Shown here in pieces: positions 46,041 through 58,559 of a stretch of DNA of 64,000 nt. How positions within the stretch are numbered: the first letter of the stretch is position 1; every line of letters starts with the position of its first letter. The position numbers and the translations under genes are program-made. Under the pieces are notes generated by a model. The model did not search any database, had not been told where the DNA came from, and worked only from the letters and a program-made list of their open reading frames with translations. The DNA is taken from assembly GCA_026874595.1 (NCBI GenBank), contig CM049310.1, positions 69,823,556 to 69,887,555 on the forward strand, read 5' to 3'. The DNA comes from Sipunculus nudus (lineage: Eukaryota; Annelida; Sipuncula; Golfingiida; Sipunculidae).

Positions 46041-46860
46041 AATTCGAACAAAGTCAAATATAATGCTTTACCAAAACACGTAAGCCCAAGGCTTTAACCT
46101 AAAAAGACACTGATATACACGGTCCGAATATTTAAATTCTTTTTAAATGAATACCATATGTTTATTCCAATGACCATATTTTCAATATATATTCGTGACT
46201 GGGAGGATTTATGCTCATTTAGGTCCAGTTTTTCATGATACACTCTAGCAATTCCTACTCCAGCTTTACCATTGGATCTGGGTGGGGGTAAGATTTTATA
46301 TCCAGTTGGCAGAATTGAAGGTGTTAAAATATATTTATCCAAACTTTCTTGTTTATTTTTATCCATGTTTCAGTAAGAGTACATATATCAAATTTATTTG
46401 CTGTTACGTAGTCTTGAAACTGTTCAATCATCCCTCGAATAGATCTTTCATTCACTGTTGCTTGCTTCAACTCGATATTAGAAAAAGAGTTCATTTTGCT
46501 CAGTTTTGGAGTAACGAGGTTTCTTTCATCAATGAATCCTCTCCACTCTCTGTCCCTTATTGCATCAGAGACCAAACTTGTTATCCTGTTAACATGTTAT
46601 TTTCCACCCCTGAAACGCCTATATGGGATGCTTACTGGCACCCTCTTAATATTAAACTGGTTAATAATATTCCTTGTTTGTAAGTCCAAACCAAACCTGT
46701 CTGGGTGACGAAGACTTCGTAGAAAAACTGGACTATACATTTTTTGCGTGTTAATAGAGGATGAATAGTCTCTCTCATGGGTGATAATGGAAGTAGTTAC
46801 TAAAATAGCACATAAAGTAAAACACAGACCTTCTTCTTCTCATTTTTCCAGATGATATTT
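46041..46860 (-). mobile_element. LINE ORF2 N-terminal part, inverted segment
   Basis: On the minus strand from about 46740, frames read MYSPVFLRSLR, VPVSIPYRRFRGGK, then SDAIRDREWRGF and later FDICTLTETWIKIN and TGYKILPPPRSNGKAGVGIA. These are the pre-endonuclease and first endonuclease motifs (D-I-x-x-L-T-E-T-W; G-Y-x-x-x-x-x-P-R-x-x-G-x-x-G-V-G) of a CR1/L2-like LINE. Stops interrupt the frame. Its 5' end faces the sense part of a similar LINE to the right. Confidence 0.75.
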
Positions 46861-47039
46861 CCAGTTCTCACTCAAGATATTAATCTGACAAGTCACAATT
46901 ATAACTAAAATATATAATTGTTGAGGTCTAATTGGCAGCGATGATCTGCGCAGTACGATGGCACATATAAACACAGAAATGGAGTGCTCTGATTTTACAT
47001 TAAACAGAAAATGTGAACAGTTATATATATGTCTGATCT

Positions 47040-49290
47040 AACGACCCCCATCAGGGTCAGTTCCTTTATTTTTGGAGCAGATGGGGAACTATTTGAAATG
47101 AACATTCACATACAAGGAAATCTTATCCTAATATCTTATTGGTGACTTATATAAAAATGGATGTTTCTAGTACAGAAACTATCATATTTAATGATACATC
47201 GGATACATCTCAAGAACAGTGTAACGTTCTCATAACATGTTCAAGGGCATCATTTAGATCTTATTGTTTGTGATAAAACAAAATATCTTTAGTAGACAGT
47301 GTTGTGCCTGGGCACTGGATATCAGATCATTGTTTTGTTGAATGTGTTGTCAATATAAAGTGTGATAAACCAAAAACTAAGTATGTGCAGTAGCGTAAAT
47401 TATACAAGATTGACAAAAGCAAAATCCAGGAAGATATGAGATTAGGTTTCAGTGATATGTCTGAAGCGTTGGTTTAGATGAAAAAGTTTCAAAGTACAAT
47501 TCCATCTTAAGTACCATTCTTGATGCTCATGCCCCCATGAAACTAAAGAGAGTTAGGACAGAAAAGTAATAGTCTTGGAAAGATAAGACCATTGCATCAG
47601 AGATAGGGTTGAGGAGACAGACAGAACGTATATGGCAAAGGAACCAACTTGAATGTGACTTTGCGAGATTTTGCTACCAGCGGAGAGTGACAGCTTATAA
47701 GTTGAAGATTGCAAAAACACAATATTCCAAAGAACTATATGAAGAGAATAAAGTATATTATTAAGAAGTCTTCAAACATGCAAATAAACTTCTATTTCGC
47801 AATGAGTCACTACGTCTGCCATAAAAAAAACAGTTGTCAAGAATTGGCAAACAGTTTTAATGAGTTTTTCAACAGCAAAGTGAACAAGATTATGGTAAAT
47901 TTAAAAGAATGTATTGACAGTGAAACTTCCAAATATTACACAGAACAGGATTATGAAACTGTTTATAGAGCAGGGTCCTTCATAAAATTGACCAGAGATG
48001 ATGTCCAAAAATCGATAATGAATTTCTAAATCTGCCATAATAAGACCATTTTTTTTTTAAATTGGTCTTTCACAGATACATAAAAATCACAGACCTGTTT
48101 CTAATTTAGTATACTAAGGCAAGCTCTTTGAGGCTGCAGTTTGTGAACAGTTGAATAATCTTACAGTTCAGTCAGGAAAAACAGGTCTTCATTTAAGGCA
48201 CTGAGTCAGCACTGTTGAAGGTAAAAACTTATGGCATAGATGCATTTGACCAAAAGCAGGTTGTTTACTAAATATTACTAGATTAAAGTGCAGTATTTTA
48301 TACAGTATCTCATGCAATTTTGTTGAACAGGTCAAAGTATAGATATGGTTTAGGAGGAGTGTTTTATCATGAATAAGGTCTTATCTTACAGAAAAAAAAC
48401 AGTGGTCATTAATGACCTTTACTGGATGGTGCAAAATCAGAGCCGGTCACACTGAAGTGGGGGGGGGGGGGGGGCTCAGGGGTCAGTACTGGGCCCCATT
48501 TAGTTTAATTATGTAGCTCCTATAGGTGGTATCTGTGACAGACACGGCATTCAAATGGAAGAATATGCTAATAACCATCAGACATATCTTACATTAAGCC
48601 GTAATATACCAAATGATCAGGCTGTATGTAAATACAGACTTGAATTCTGTCTTTCAGTTATTAAATTTGATGGCAGTACATGTAGTGAAATTAAATGATG
48701 ATAAAACAGAATTTATAACCCTTGGATTAAGACATAATATCTTTTTCATACATGAACCACCAAATGTTATTAGACAGGACACAATTACTCCAAGTGAATA
48801 TGTTAGAAATTTTGGTTTTAGGTTTGACCTGCACATGGATGGAAAAGCTCACATAAATGATCTGTACAGGAGTGGCTTTTTTACATTAAAGAAAATATCC
48901 AATATAAGAATGAATATTGATGTGACAACTGCAAACACTTTGGTGCAAGCCTTGGTTATGGTCTAAACTAGACCACCATCAGAGTAGCTGGTCCTAGGTT
49001 ATGGAATAAGCTGCCATTCGAAATCAAATGTGCAGACGATACCGTTAAGAAAAAATAAAAACATTTCTCTTGACTCAGTCATGTGGATGAATTTATGAGC
49101 ATGTTATTATCTAGTCATGTTTTTATACACTTACTATCAGTCATGTATATAATATTTCTGTTATGTTTGTGGGAGCTTTTATATGATTAATGTTATATGA
49201 ATAGATTGTTAAGCGCCCTAGGAAAGTCTCTGATACTGTTTAAGTTGCGCCATATAAATAAATATTTGTATTTGTATTTGTATATTCGTG
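47040..49290 (+). mobile_element. LINE endonuclease end, RT and 3' tail, sense segment
   Basis: Plus-strand pieces include NIHIQGNLILI (end of the endonuclease core), QGHHLDLIVCDKT and ISDHCFVECVV (47240-47350), and a decayed RT. They continue with LNDDKTEFITLGLRHN, TPSEYVRNFGFRFDLHMDGK, and ANTLVQALV (48690-48960). The last piece is the usual L2/CR1-type C-terminus before YGISCHSKSN-like sequence. The 3' end is GCGCCATATAAATAAATATT with TTTGTA repeats to about 49290. Many stops are present. Confidence 0.82.
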
Positions 49291-51134
49291 ACTAAACGTA
49301 AAGTCGATTTGAGATATTATTTTGTTTGGTTAGCTACCTAAATATAAAAGAAAATTTATGCTATTTACGAGTGCTAACCACATAAACGCCAGGTCGGTAT
49401 TCAGGTCAGCATGGATAGTTATAGTTAATTAAAAATGTCATCGAAAGCAAACTGTTATATATGAATAAAACAGAACAGACGGAAAATGAACAAACAAAAA
49501 GTACCTCTACACGTTTGACAAATTTGCTGACAGGCATATATTCAAATGATTAGAGGGAAAATGATTGTAAAAAATCTCCCGTCAACTTCGGTCATGTGAA
49601 AGCAACAGTTGGTACAATAAATAGTTGAATAGTTTTGAAGTACCTGTCGTTTTATTGTTACAGCTGTCCAAGTATTTGTAACTGACTTTTGCGGGTGTAT
49701 GACACCTTGGTGGTATGATATATGCTTCTGCTTTGTACTTCCATAATAACCCTCAGAAACGTATATGGTCGTGTAGACTTCTTCGTCGGCCAAGGACACG
49801 AACTTTGGCAATGGAGCCGTCAACATTATAAATTTATAATGTGTAGGGTAGCGGATGAGTTCTTTGATATAGAATAACTGCTTGTCTCGTGATAGACAAA
49901 ATTCTAAAAGAACTTTACATATTCAGTTAAACTGCAAGGTCTCATCAAATTTGCAGAATTAATGGAATGCCATCCATGAAGCCATCACAAGGTTCACATA
50001 GAACCGGAATTAACTGAAATTTCTGTAAAATGTGACTTTTGGTACAATGTAAAAATGTATCTACCGTATTTCCTTGATTAGAAACCCGGACCTTTATTTT
50101 TTCAGACCCTGATTTTGACCCGGCGTCTAAACAAGGCCGGCGTTTATTATAAAATATATTGTCAGGCTAGTTAGAAAAAAAATTAAAAAAGAACACGTCG
50201 AAACATTAAACCCACCGGTCTTAACTTAGGGACACAATTAAAAACAAAGCCGGTACACGGATATGTTAACGAAATTTCCTTAGATGCCACAGTGATATGG
50301 GACACGCGCAATCTCCACAATCACGCACCATAATAAGAATTTACGAGGAATCACAGCGAGAGATTACAGCTGTCCACAAATAACAATCTGTCCGTGCAGG
50401 CCTCTCCAATACAGGTCCCCCGGAAATGATCTTGCTATTTTGTGATAATCAAATACTTAATATATGAATGCAACACAAATACCAGGTGGTACTTTTTGGA
50501 CTACATTAAAATTTAAAATGCAGGAGCTTCTCATGATCAAATATTTGTAAAGCTATCTGTATTTTAACTATGTGAAAGTAATACATGTTTAAAATACCCA
50601 CTAGAAAAATAAAATATGAAAACCTGTAAAATATAGAGTAAGGAAGGAAGTGGAGATCAACTGTTATCTAATAATATACATTTCTTTTATTGACTTAAAT
50701 AAAGTACTGTAAAAAATTAGAATTGCACATCTTCAAATGAGCATAAACAAAATCAAATAAGTATATACTTTACTCTGTAATATACACCTTAAACCATTAA
50801 ATTATGCAATAGGGGAAAAAGCTATTGGGCTAAGAGTTATATCAAAGGATATATTTAATGAAAAAAAATGCGTAAATGTAATTAATAATTTATATACAGT
50901 TTAAAGTTCCAGGAAAGTGTGCCAAAATTCCTGATTGGGTGTATCAGTGTTATGCATGGCAAGAGACATTAATGGAATGCTCAACATTTTTATATCATTA
51001 CATCACTTTCTGGGTAAAAATAAATGTGTACTACTATGTAAAAATAAATGTGTACTACAACATAGTAAAGTACTGGTGGATGCAGAGGGAAAGCCTAGCT
51101 TGGGAAGACAAAGACTTTGTAACCATATTTTTGG
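49291..51134. other. Intergenic sequence, nothing firmly recognised
   Basis: 1.8 kb. 50064-50160 (CGTATTTCCTTGATTAGAAA ... GGCGTTTATTATAAAAT) has the look of the end of a dispersed element, but its partner end was not found. Confidence 0.45.
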
Positions 51135-51978
51135 TATAAAAAGGAAATGTTGAGGACATCTAACTGTATGCAAATTTTGGATTCATATGTCCAATGGTTT
51201 CAAAACCTGTGTTGCAACCACTATTGTAATAACGTTCACTATTGTAATAATTATTACAATAGTGGTTGGTAAGGGCCAGTTTTTGCTAACCACTATTGTA
51301 ATAACGGTCACTATTGTAATAATTATTACAATAGTGGTTGCAAATGCAACCACTATTGTAATAATTTTTTATTACAATAGTGGTTGATGTTGCAGGCGGA
51401 AAATTTTCCTAGATTTGTCGAGATTCTTCCAAACAAATGACATTTCCGAAAAAAAACCCACACAATTCCTACTCTGTTTCCCCAAAAACGCATCACTTTG
51501 TATTTCATATGTTATTACACTACTGAACTTTATTACATAAGTGACCGTGTTTTTGGTATAAAAAGGAAATGTTGAGGACATCTAACTGTATGCAAATTTT
51601 GGATTCATATGTCCAATGGTTTCAAAACCTGTGTTGCAACCACTATTGTAATAACGTTCACTATTGTAATAATTATTACAATAGTGGTTGGTAAGGGCCA
51701 GTTTTTGCTAACCACTATTGTAATAACGGTCACTATTGTAATAATTATTACAATAGTGGTTGCAAATGCAACCACTATTGTAATAATTTTTTATTACAAT
51801 AGTGGTTGATGTTGCAGGCGGAAAATTTTCCTAGATTTGTCGAGATTCTTCCAAACAAATGACATTTCCGAAAAAAAACCCCACACAATTCCTACTCTGT
51901 TTCCCCAAAAACGCATCACTTTGTATTTCATATGTTATTACACTAGTGAACTTTATTACATTAGTGACCGTGTCGAGA
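51135..51978. repeat. 422-bp tandem duplication rich in TTATTACAATAGTG palindromes
   Basis: Two copies (51135-51556 and 51557-51978) are nearly identical, differing by only a few bases. Each contains about eight copies of TTATTACAATAGTG in alternating orientation, including CACTATTGTAATAATTATTACAATAGTG-type perfect inversions. Identical 66-codon open frames at 51187 and 51609 are products of the repeated motif. Confidence 0.93.
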
Positions 51979-52290
51979 AACCACTATTGTAATAACGGTC
52001 ACTATAAAAACTAGCGGCCACCTTTATTTCACCACTGAAGAAATAATTCTATCGTCGTTCATCTTGAAAGCCACCATTGTTTTAAATTTGAGTTCAATTC
52101 TTAAATGCTGCATAATTGTAGTATTCCAAACTTTATAATCCACTCTTACATCATTATTTATAGCAATTACGAAATTTATTACAATAGTGAACGTTATTAC
52201 AATGGTGACCGTGTCGAGCAACCACTATTGTTATAACGGTCACTAATGTAATAAAAAATAGCCGGCTTTATTATCTTACCACTGAAGAAA
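51979..52290. repeat. Tandem units of about 240 bp with the same palindromic motif, left part
   Basis: GTCGAG-AACCACTATTGTAATAAC occurs at 51974 and again at 52213. The unit continues with ACCACTGAAGAAATAATT and ATGCTGCAT...GTATTCCAAACTTTATAATC. The second unit is cut at 52290, right after CCACTGAAGAAA, by the element that starts at 52291, and appears to continue at 60029. Confidence 0.85.
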
Positions 52291-52799
52291 CTAGATGACC
52301 TGAGGTCACGCGCTTGCCGGAAATGATGTAAAGTTAGTCAGATGAACGAGCAGTATAAAAGTGAAAGAAAATAATCCATAGTTTGTGAAGAAAGAACAAA
52401 TATTAACAAAGTTCTAAAGAAAATAAGATTTTGATATATTTTGATCACCTTGTCCTTGACCTTTGACTTATTTGAATAATAAACATAGGACTTCCAGATA
52501 TCATCATGATATATGACAAGTGTAATTTACAAAACGATTCCTTCAAAACTGTCCAGTAGAATGCTACATGTGAGACGCAAACACCTGGAAGCAGGCGAAA
52601 TTGAGGACAACTGACAAACAGACTAGACGACCTGAGGTCGAACGCTTGCCGGAAGTGACCGGAAATAAGACAGCGAAATAGATGGACAGTTACTAGGCAG
52701 ACAGACAGGGAACATTTGGATCTGATCAAATGAAAAACCTCTATCATGGGGAAAACAGTAGCACATATGAATAAGGTCTTGCTGATTTTCAAAAGTCAA

Positions 52800-52823
52800 A
52801 GAGGAGTAGACAGAGAGACAGAC

Positions 52824-52852
<29 letters not shown>
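52800..52852. repeat. (GACA)n/(GAGA)n microsatellite inside the B element
   Basis: GACAGAGAGACAGACAGA-type run, matching the tetranucleotide tracts found near the ends of the other copies. Confidence 0.9.
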
Positions 52853-52854
<2 letters not shown>

Positions 52855-52869
52855 TAGAGAGACATTAAT

Positions 52870-54889
52870 AGTGTTGTTATTAGTAGCCATCCTATACAGG
52901 ATAATCCATTTTTGGACAGAAATAAAAATAAAGGAAGTCCAACTGAATCCTTGGCAGTTCTCCTATTCTTGAGTGCTGGAAATAAGAAAAGCACTGAAAA
53001 AGAAACTTGAAGAGTTGAACGTCCAGAATGCCGAAATGCAAGCGAAGCCGCGTTCGTGTTAGACAGAGACCCGACCTCTGGGTAAGGGAGACGTGACCTT
53101 TCATTCCTGGACAAGCTAGGTGCCTATCTAGACCATCCTTTAAGGTCTCGGCTTAAATAAGGGCTTTCCTTGAAGAAAAAAGGTTAGCCGGTCAGCCTGC
53201 GTCCGGGAATTATAAAATTCCAAGAAGTCCTGCCCATCACGGATTAACTGTAATGTCCCCTTGGTGTAGGTTATCTGTAATGTGAAATTTAATATATTTA
53301 AAAATTGGAATCTTTGGTTAAAAAAGGAGAGACTTTTAAGGAGTCTGAAGTGGTAAGTAATAAGATAAAAAAATTTGAGGCCCTAGTTCCGTGGTGGGTT
53401 AGGACTTCATATATAAAAATATATTCTGGCATGAGAGAGGGGTGCTGTCAAATTTTTTGGCGCCTGCCGCACGTTTGTGAATAAAACGGTACACTTGACA
53501 CGGGCGCGATGGAAATTTAAGAGGAAAGGTAGTAATCCCAAGCCATAGTTGAGTTGTTTTGACCCCAGAGTTTGCAGTCCTCGCTGAAATAGGCATGGGA
53601 CGGGCTCTTTTTTAAACCCGGAACGCCAGAAGAGGCTGGAGATTGAATGAAGGATTGGGCCATTTTTTTTATCCGAAAAACCTGGGAATTGACAATTAAA
53701 AAAAATGACAGGGACCTTCTTAGCCCGTTCCAGCTCAGGGAACGGTCATTAGAATATTGTCGGGAATCCATATTATCCTACCTGTGGGCTGGGACGGTCC
53801 AGAAAACCGCAATTATACGGGTATCCATAAAATTGTATGTCCGTTTTTGTCATTAATAAATACATATACATCTATAACGCGGACAGCTGGAGAATTCGCG
53901 GAGAATTCATCATGATGATGTTATTAAATGTGAGCAAAGGTACAATTTATGTTTTGTATCATATTTCCTTAAGAACCTGTAAATTTGATATCCTGCATGG
54001 TTTTGTTACGGTTTGCACAGTAAACTGTTGAAAAAATATATAGTGTTTAGCGTTTTCGTCTGACGTAAGATCGGTAGTCAATGTTAGCTGGTGATCCAGA
54101 TTGGTGTAAGTGGCAGTCCCACATTGTTTGCGCTGGTTATTATTTCGGTAATTTAACAGTGAATAAATGTCTTTAGAGTAATATAGTGGTAGATTTTAAA
54201 TGAGTTTAACGTGTAATTAAAAGTATCATTGCATATAAAATCTCTCCGTGAATTGTCCGGGAATTCCCCGCGTTTACATATAAACGCATTTACCAGCCGT
54301 ATGAAAGTTTTTGTCCGCTTTCATAATGTTTGCCGTGCCCCGGACACAAATTTAAGACGAGATGGACTAAACCCCGCCCCTGTAGGATTGTTTGGACTCT
54401 GAAGAAACGAACCCTCGCAGGAAATGCGGTGGGACGGGCTCTTTCTTATTCGATGAACGCTCGAAAAGAGTGGTGAATGATTGAAAAAATAGGGTCATTT
54501 TCACTGTCATCTTGAATAACGGAATAAATATTTTTTTTTAAAATTCATAGAGACTTGATCATCCAATAACAGCAGAAAAAAATGTTCTTTCAAATGTTGT
54601 GTGGTGTCCATTGTACCCTCGCCCACCGCCGGGATCCAAAGAGAAGCCTGGATTTTACTGCAAAAAAAAAAAACACAAACACCCCAAAAAAAAAAAAAAA
54701 AAAAAAAAAACTTTTATTCATTTTATTTTTATTTTTTATTACTGGATGTAATTGAATATCATGGTTTATTTATAAAAAAATAAGATGCAATTCATTGGAT
54801 GAAAAGAGATTTTATTAAATATATTGATACATGTTTATAACAGTTTGATATTTGATTTTTTTTAATTTATAGACAGACAATTTGTTACC
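52870..54889. other. Interior sequence of the nested element, origin unknown
   Basis: 2 kb absent from the other B copies. A sequence around TGGGACGGGCTCTTTTTT (about 53597) recurs, diverged, at about 54431 (TGGGACGGGCTCTTTCTT), so part is internally duplicated. Poly-A-like runs lie at 54661-54710. No recognised coding. Confidence 0.5.
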
Positions 54890-56790
54890 TCAAATCTGTA
54901 CTCATGGTCCAACATGCATGTATTTGGTGTTCTTAGACCCATTTCAGGGTGTATATCCATGATAACAAGATAATATTACCTTGTTCCCACCAGCAAACAT
55001 TTCAAGCCCCCAGAAAGCTGATTTCAGCTGAGGACAGTATATGGCTTATTATACACAGGCAAATAGTGTTTTGGACCACCTCATCTCCACCAGACTCATC
55101 ACACACACCTGGTTTGGCTATCATTGCAATCCATTTACACCCACTGGCTGGAATCTCAAAGCATTTGGTTCAAATCCCTCAGAAAAAAAATTAGGGCCAG
55201 TTTGAATTTCCAAATCTGGACACAGTGGACATAGTGATATACAGAAAAAAATCCATTTTTTCCCCTCAAATCTGTACTGATGGTCCCACAAACCTGGTTT
55301 TGGTGTCATTAGGCCCAGTTTAGTGTGTATATACAGGGAAACAAGATAATATTACCCTGTTCCCACAAACAAAAATTTCATGCCCCCAGAAACCTGATTT
55401 CAGGCCAGTTTATGCTTATACACAGTCAAATAGGTTCTGGCCCCCCTCATCCCCACAAAACTCAACACACACTCCTGGTTTGGGTATCATTGCAATCCAT
55501 TTACACCCACTGGCTGGCATCACCAAGCATTTGGCTCAACTCCCTCAGAAAAAAAATTAGGGCCAGTTTGAATTTCCAAATCTGGACACAGTGAACATAG
55601 TGATATACAGAGAAAATCCATTTTCCCCCCTCAAATCTGTACTGATGGTCCCACAAACCTGGTTTTGGTGTCATTAGGCACAGTTTAGGGTGTATATACA
55701 GGGAAACAAGATAATATTACCCTGTTCCCACAAACAAAAATTTCATGCCCCCAGAAACCTGATTTCAGGCCAGTTTATGCTTATACACAGTCAAATAGGT
55801 TCTGGCCCCCTTCATATCCACAAAACTCAACACACACTCCTGGTTTGGGTATCATTGCAATCCATTTACACCCACTGGCTGGCATCACCAAGCATTTGGC
55901 TCAACTCCCTCAGAAAAAAAATTAGGGCCAGTTTGAATTCCCAAATCTGGACACAGTGAACATAGTGATATACAGGGAAAATCCATTTTTTTTTACCTCA
56001 AATCTGTAATGATGGTCCCTAAAACATGGTTTAGGTGTCATTAGGCCCAATTCAAGGTGTATATACAGGGAAACAAGATAATATTACCCTGTTGACACAA
56101 ACAAGAATTTCAAGCCCCCAGAAACCTGATTTCAGGCCAGTTTATGCTTATACACAGTCAGATAGGTTCTGGCCCCCCTCATCTCCACAAAACTCAACAC
56201 ACACACCTGGTTTGGTATCATTGCAATCCATTTACACCCACTGGCTGGTATCTCAAAGCATTTTGCTCAACTCCATCAGAAAAAAAATTAGGACCAGTTT
56301 GAATTTCCAAATCTGGACACAGTGAACATAGTGATATACAGATAAAATCCATTTTTCCCCCTCAAATTTGTACTGATGGTCCCACAAACCTGGTTTTGGT
56401 GTCATTAGGCCCAGTTTAGGGTGTATATACAGGGAAACAAGAAAATATTACCCTGTTCCCACAAACAAAAATTTCATGCCCCCAGAAACCTGATTTCAGG
56501 CCAGTTTATGCTTATACACAGTCAAATAGGTTTTGGCCCCCTTCATCTCCACCAGACTCTTCACAAACACCTGGCTTGGGTTTCATTGCAATCCATTCAC
56601 ACCCACTGGCTGGCATCTCCAAGCATATAGCTCAACTTCTTCAGAAAAAAATATAAACCACTTTAAAGTTTATCAAATCTGGTCATAGTGGTTTATGCAG
56701 AAATCAATTGTTCTGATCTCAAATCTGAAATAGTGGTCATAGAACATTGGTTGGTTCTTGTATGATTTTATTCAATTTACAATCAATTTG
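54890..56790. repeat. Satellite-like tandem array with 365-bp unit, about 5 units
   Basis: Landmarks such as TACAGGGAAACAAGATAATA recur at about 54950 (diverged), 55330, 55695, 56062 and 56427, with spacing 365-376 bp. Units share CCCCCAGAAACCTGATTTCA, TCCATTTACACCCACTGGCT and CAAATCTGGACACAGTGAAC. The outer units are more diverged. Each unit has a similar open frame of about 89 codons, but 365 is not a multiple of 3 and no family is recognised, so coding is not supported. Confidence 0.93.
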
Positions 56791-57179
56791 CAGGAAAACC
56801 TGGCATTTTATTTTACTTCAATACACCAACAATAAACAATCTAAGGACAAGTGAACAGGCTACCATACATATATTAGGGAAAGGAAAACAGCAAAGGTTG
56901 TTTACATTGAGGACACATGGCAACCAGGTGGTTGGCGCTGGTCTGTGAAGCTTACGAAGCAGCAATCAAAGGAAGACGATAACAACACAATAGAAGTCTT
57001 CTTCATGGGCCATCGCACACCCATAGAACACGGCTCCAACTGTCAAGTGTAATGCCCCTGCCGACATTTACTATCACATACTGCCGCCACTTATGGTCAC
57101 GGCAATAGGATGTACTTTTTTATTTGAAGAAAAAACGATCCCAGATTTGACGAAACTTACAATATAAACACATAATGTG

Positions 57180-57660
57180 ACCGAGAGTGTTAGACGCTAT
57201 CGAATGCTGAAAACTAAAGGTCTTCAGCATTAAAATAACAGAATTATAGGCGTATCTTTGAATGGGCGTATCTTTGAATGGTCCCATGTTCTCGTTTGAC
57301 AAGAAATGATGCGAGATATGACGAGATATTCAATTTTGTCACTTCAAACTAGTCAAGTGAATCTTGAACAATAGAAAAATAAAATCTCTGGCATTCAAAT
57401 GGCAGAGATATAGACATTTGTTCGAATTCTCGAATATTCTCGTTTGGCGGGAGATGGTACGAGATGTGGCGAGATATAAGTTATTATCTTGTTAAGCTCC
57501 CAAAACGCAACAAAATGCTGAAAACTGCTCCTCTTTAGCCGAAAAGGTGACCAAGTTATAAGCATTTCTGTGAAATCTCGTAATTTCTCGTTTGACGGAA
57601 AACAGAGCGAGATTCTACGAGACTTGCAATTAACTGCATTAATGGCAAGGGAATGCTACC
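57180..57660. repeat. 149-bp units, three diverged copies
   Basis: TCTCGTTTGACAAG (57292), TCTCGTTTGGCGGG (57439) and TCTCGTTTGACGGA (57584) are spaced 145-147 bp apart, with GAAAACTA...CTGAAAAC between. This is the core unit of subfamily B in its shortest form. Confidence 0.85.
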
Positions 57661-58559
57661 TCATGCAGAAAACTAGACACTTGTAGTATAAATATTAACA
57701 GAGATAGAAGCAAAAAACTTATTATTTTCAGATTGCCAAGTTTTACCCCAAAATTTGGTTACCATGGTAACAGCAGCGCAAAGCTACATGTACGAAGGAA
57801 TAAGGCAATGATCCTAGTTTTAGATGCGACAAAAAAAATTGTTATATGCTAAATATTTTTTTAGATATTGCGGAAAGATGATATGTTACAGTGTTTCCAG
57901 TACCACGCCCCCTGGTGGCTATTTCCGAAAAATGAAAAAACAAGTTCGAGATAATACAAAACAACAGAAAATGTTTCACTTTCAGAACCTTAGCTGTAAA
58001 ACTGCGACCTGTAAATCGTATTTAATGAAATCTCGAAAAGTCCCATTTGACGACACATGGCACGAGATTTTGCGAGACTTACATTAATTTCGCATAGAGC
58101 ATATTAAATGCTACGCATTGCAAAAAACTAGGCCTCTCTAACTTAAAAAATGAGAAATTTGGAGGGAAATTTTCGAATTTTCTGATTTTCCCCCCAAAAA
58201 ACGTTATCATGGTAACCATTGACCGGAAAAATTTGCCAGCACTTGGAAAGCTAACATAGTGAGGAATAAAATGAGCTACATATTATGCGGCTACGATTAT
58301 TATTGACGAAGATATGAAGAAAATAAAGATTTTAGGTTTTTTGGTGACCCTGACCTTGACCTTTGACCGATCATCACCAAAAACAATAGGCTCCGAGGAG
58401 AACAGATCTTACAGTTTATGTATAAGTTTCAGAGCGATTGCTTAAAAACTGTGGCCTCTAGCGCGTGTACATACAGACAAACAGACAGACAAACAAACAA
58501 ACAAACATACGCGGGTGATCAACATGCTTGCGAAAATCGAAGATTTCCGGCAAGCAACA

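Larger units (their letters stand above)
52623..58555 (-). mobile_element. Helentron-like subfamily B element nested in subfamily A, with extra interior sequence
   Basis: The left edge is CTAG (52623-52626) and the perfect hairpin CGACCTGAGGTCG (52628-52640), then CGCTTGCCGG. The right edge is the hairpin 58526-58555 (GCTTGCGAAAATC...GATTTCCGGCAAGC). Left flank GGACAACTGACAAACAG and right flank ACAAACATACTGACAAAC fit together as one 328-bp A unit. The right part (57180-58555) matches B sequence at 21500-22900. The left 230 bp has GACAGA repeats. Between 52870 and 57120 lies sequence not seen in the other B copies, including a 365-bp tandem array. Confidence 0.72.

Noticed and set aside
51187-51809. 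Two identical 66-codon plus-strand frames (51187-51387 and 51609-51809)
   Set aside because: They are translations of the duplicated palindromic motif, rich in repeated TIVITFTIVI-type peptides, with no start context or family.
55160-55175. Pol III B-box-like GGTTCAAATCCC
   Set aside because: Present in only one diverged unit of the 365-bp array; other units read GGCTCAACTCCC and no A box precedes it.
54949-56630. Series of similar frames of about 89 codons, one per 365-bp unit
   Set aside because: The unit length is not a multiple of 3, the frames do not join, and no protein family is recognisable. Similarity between them follows from the DNA repeat.
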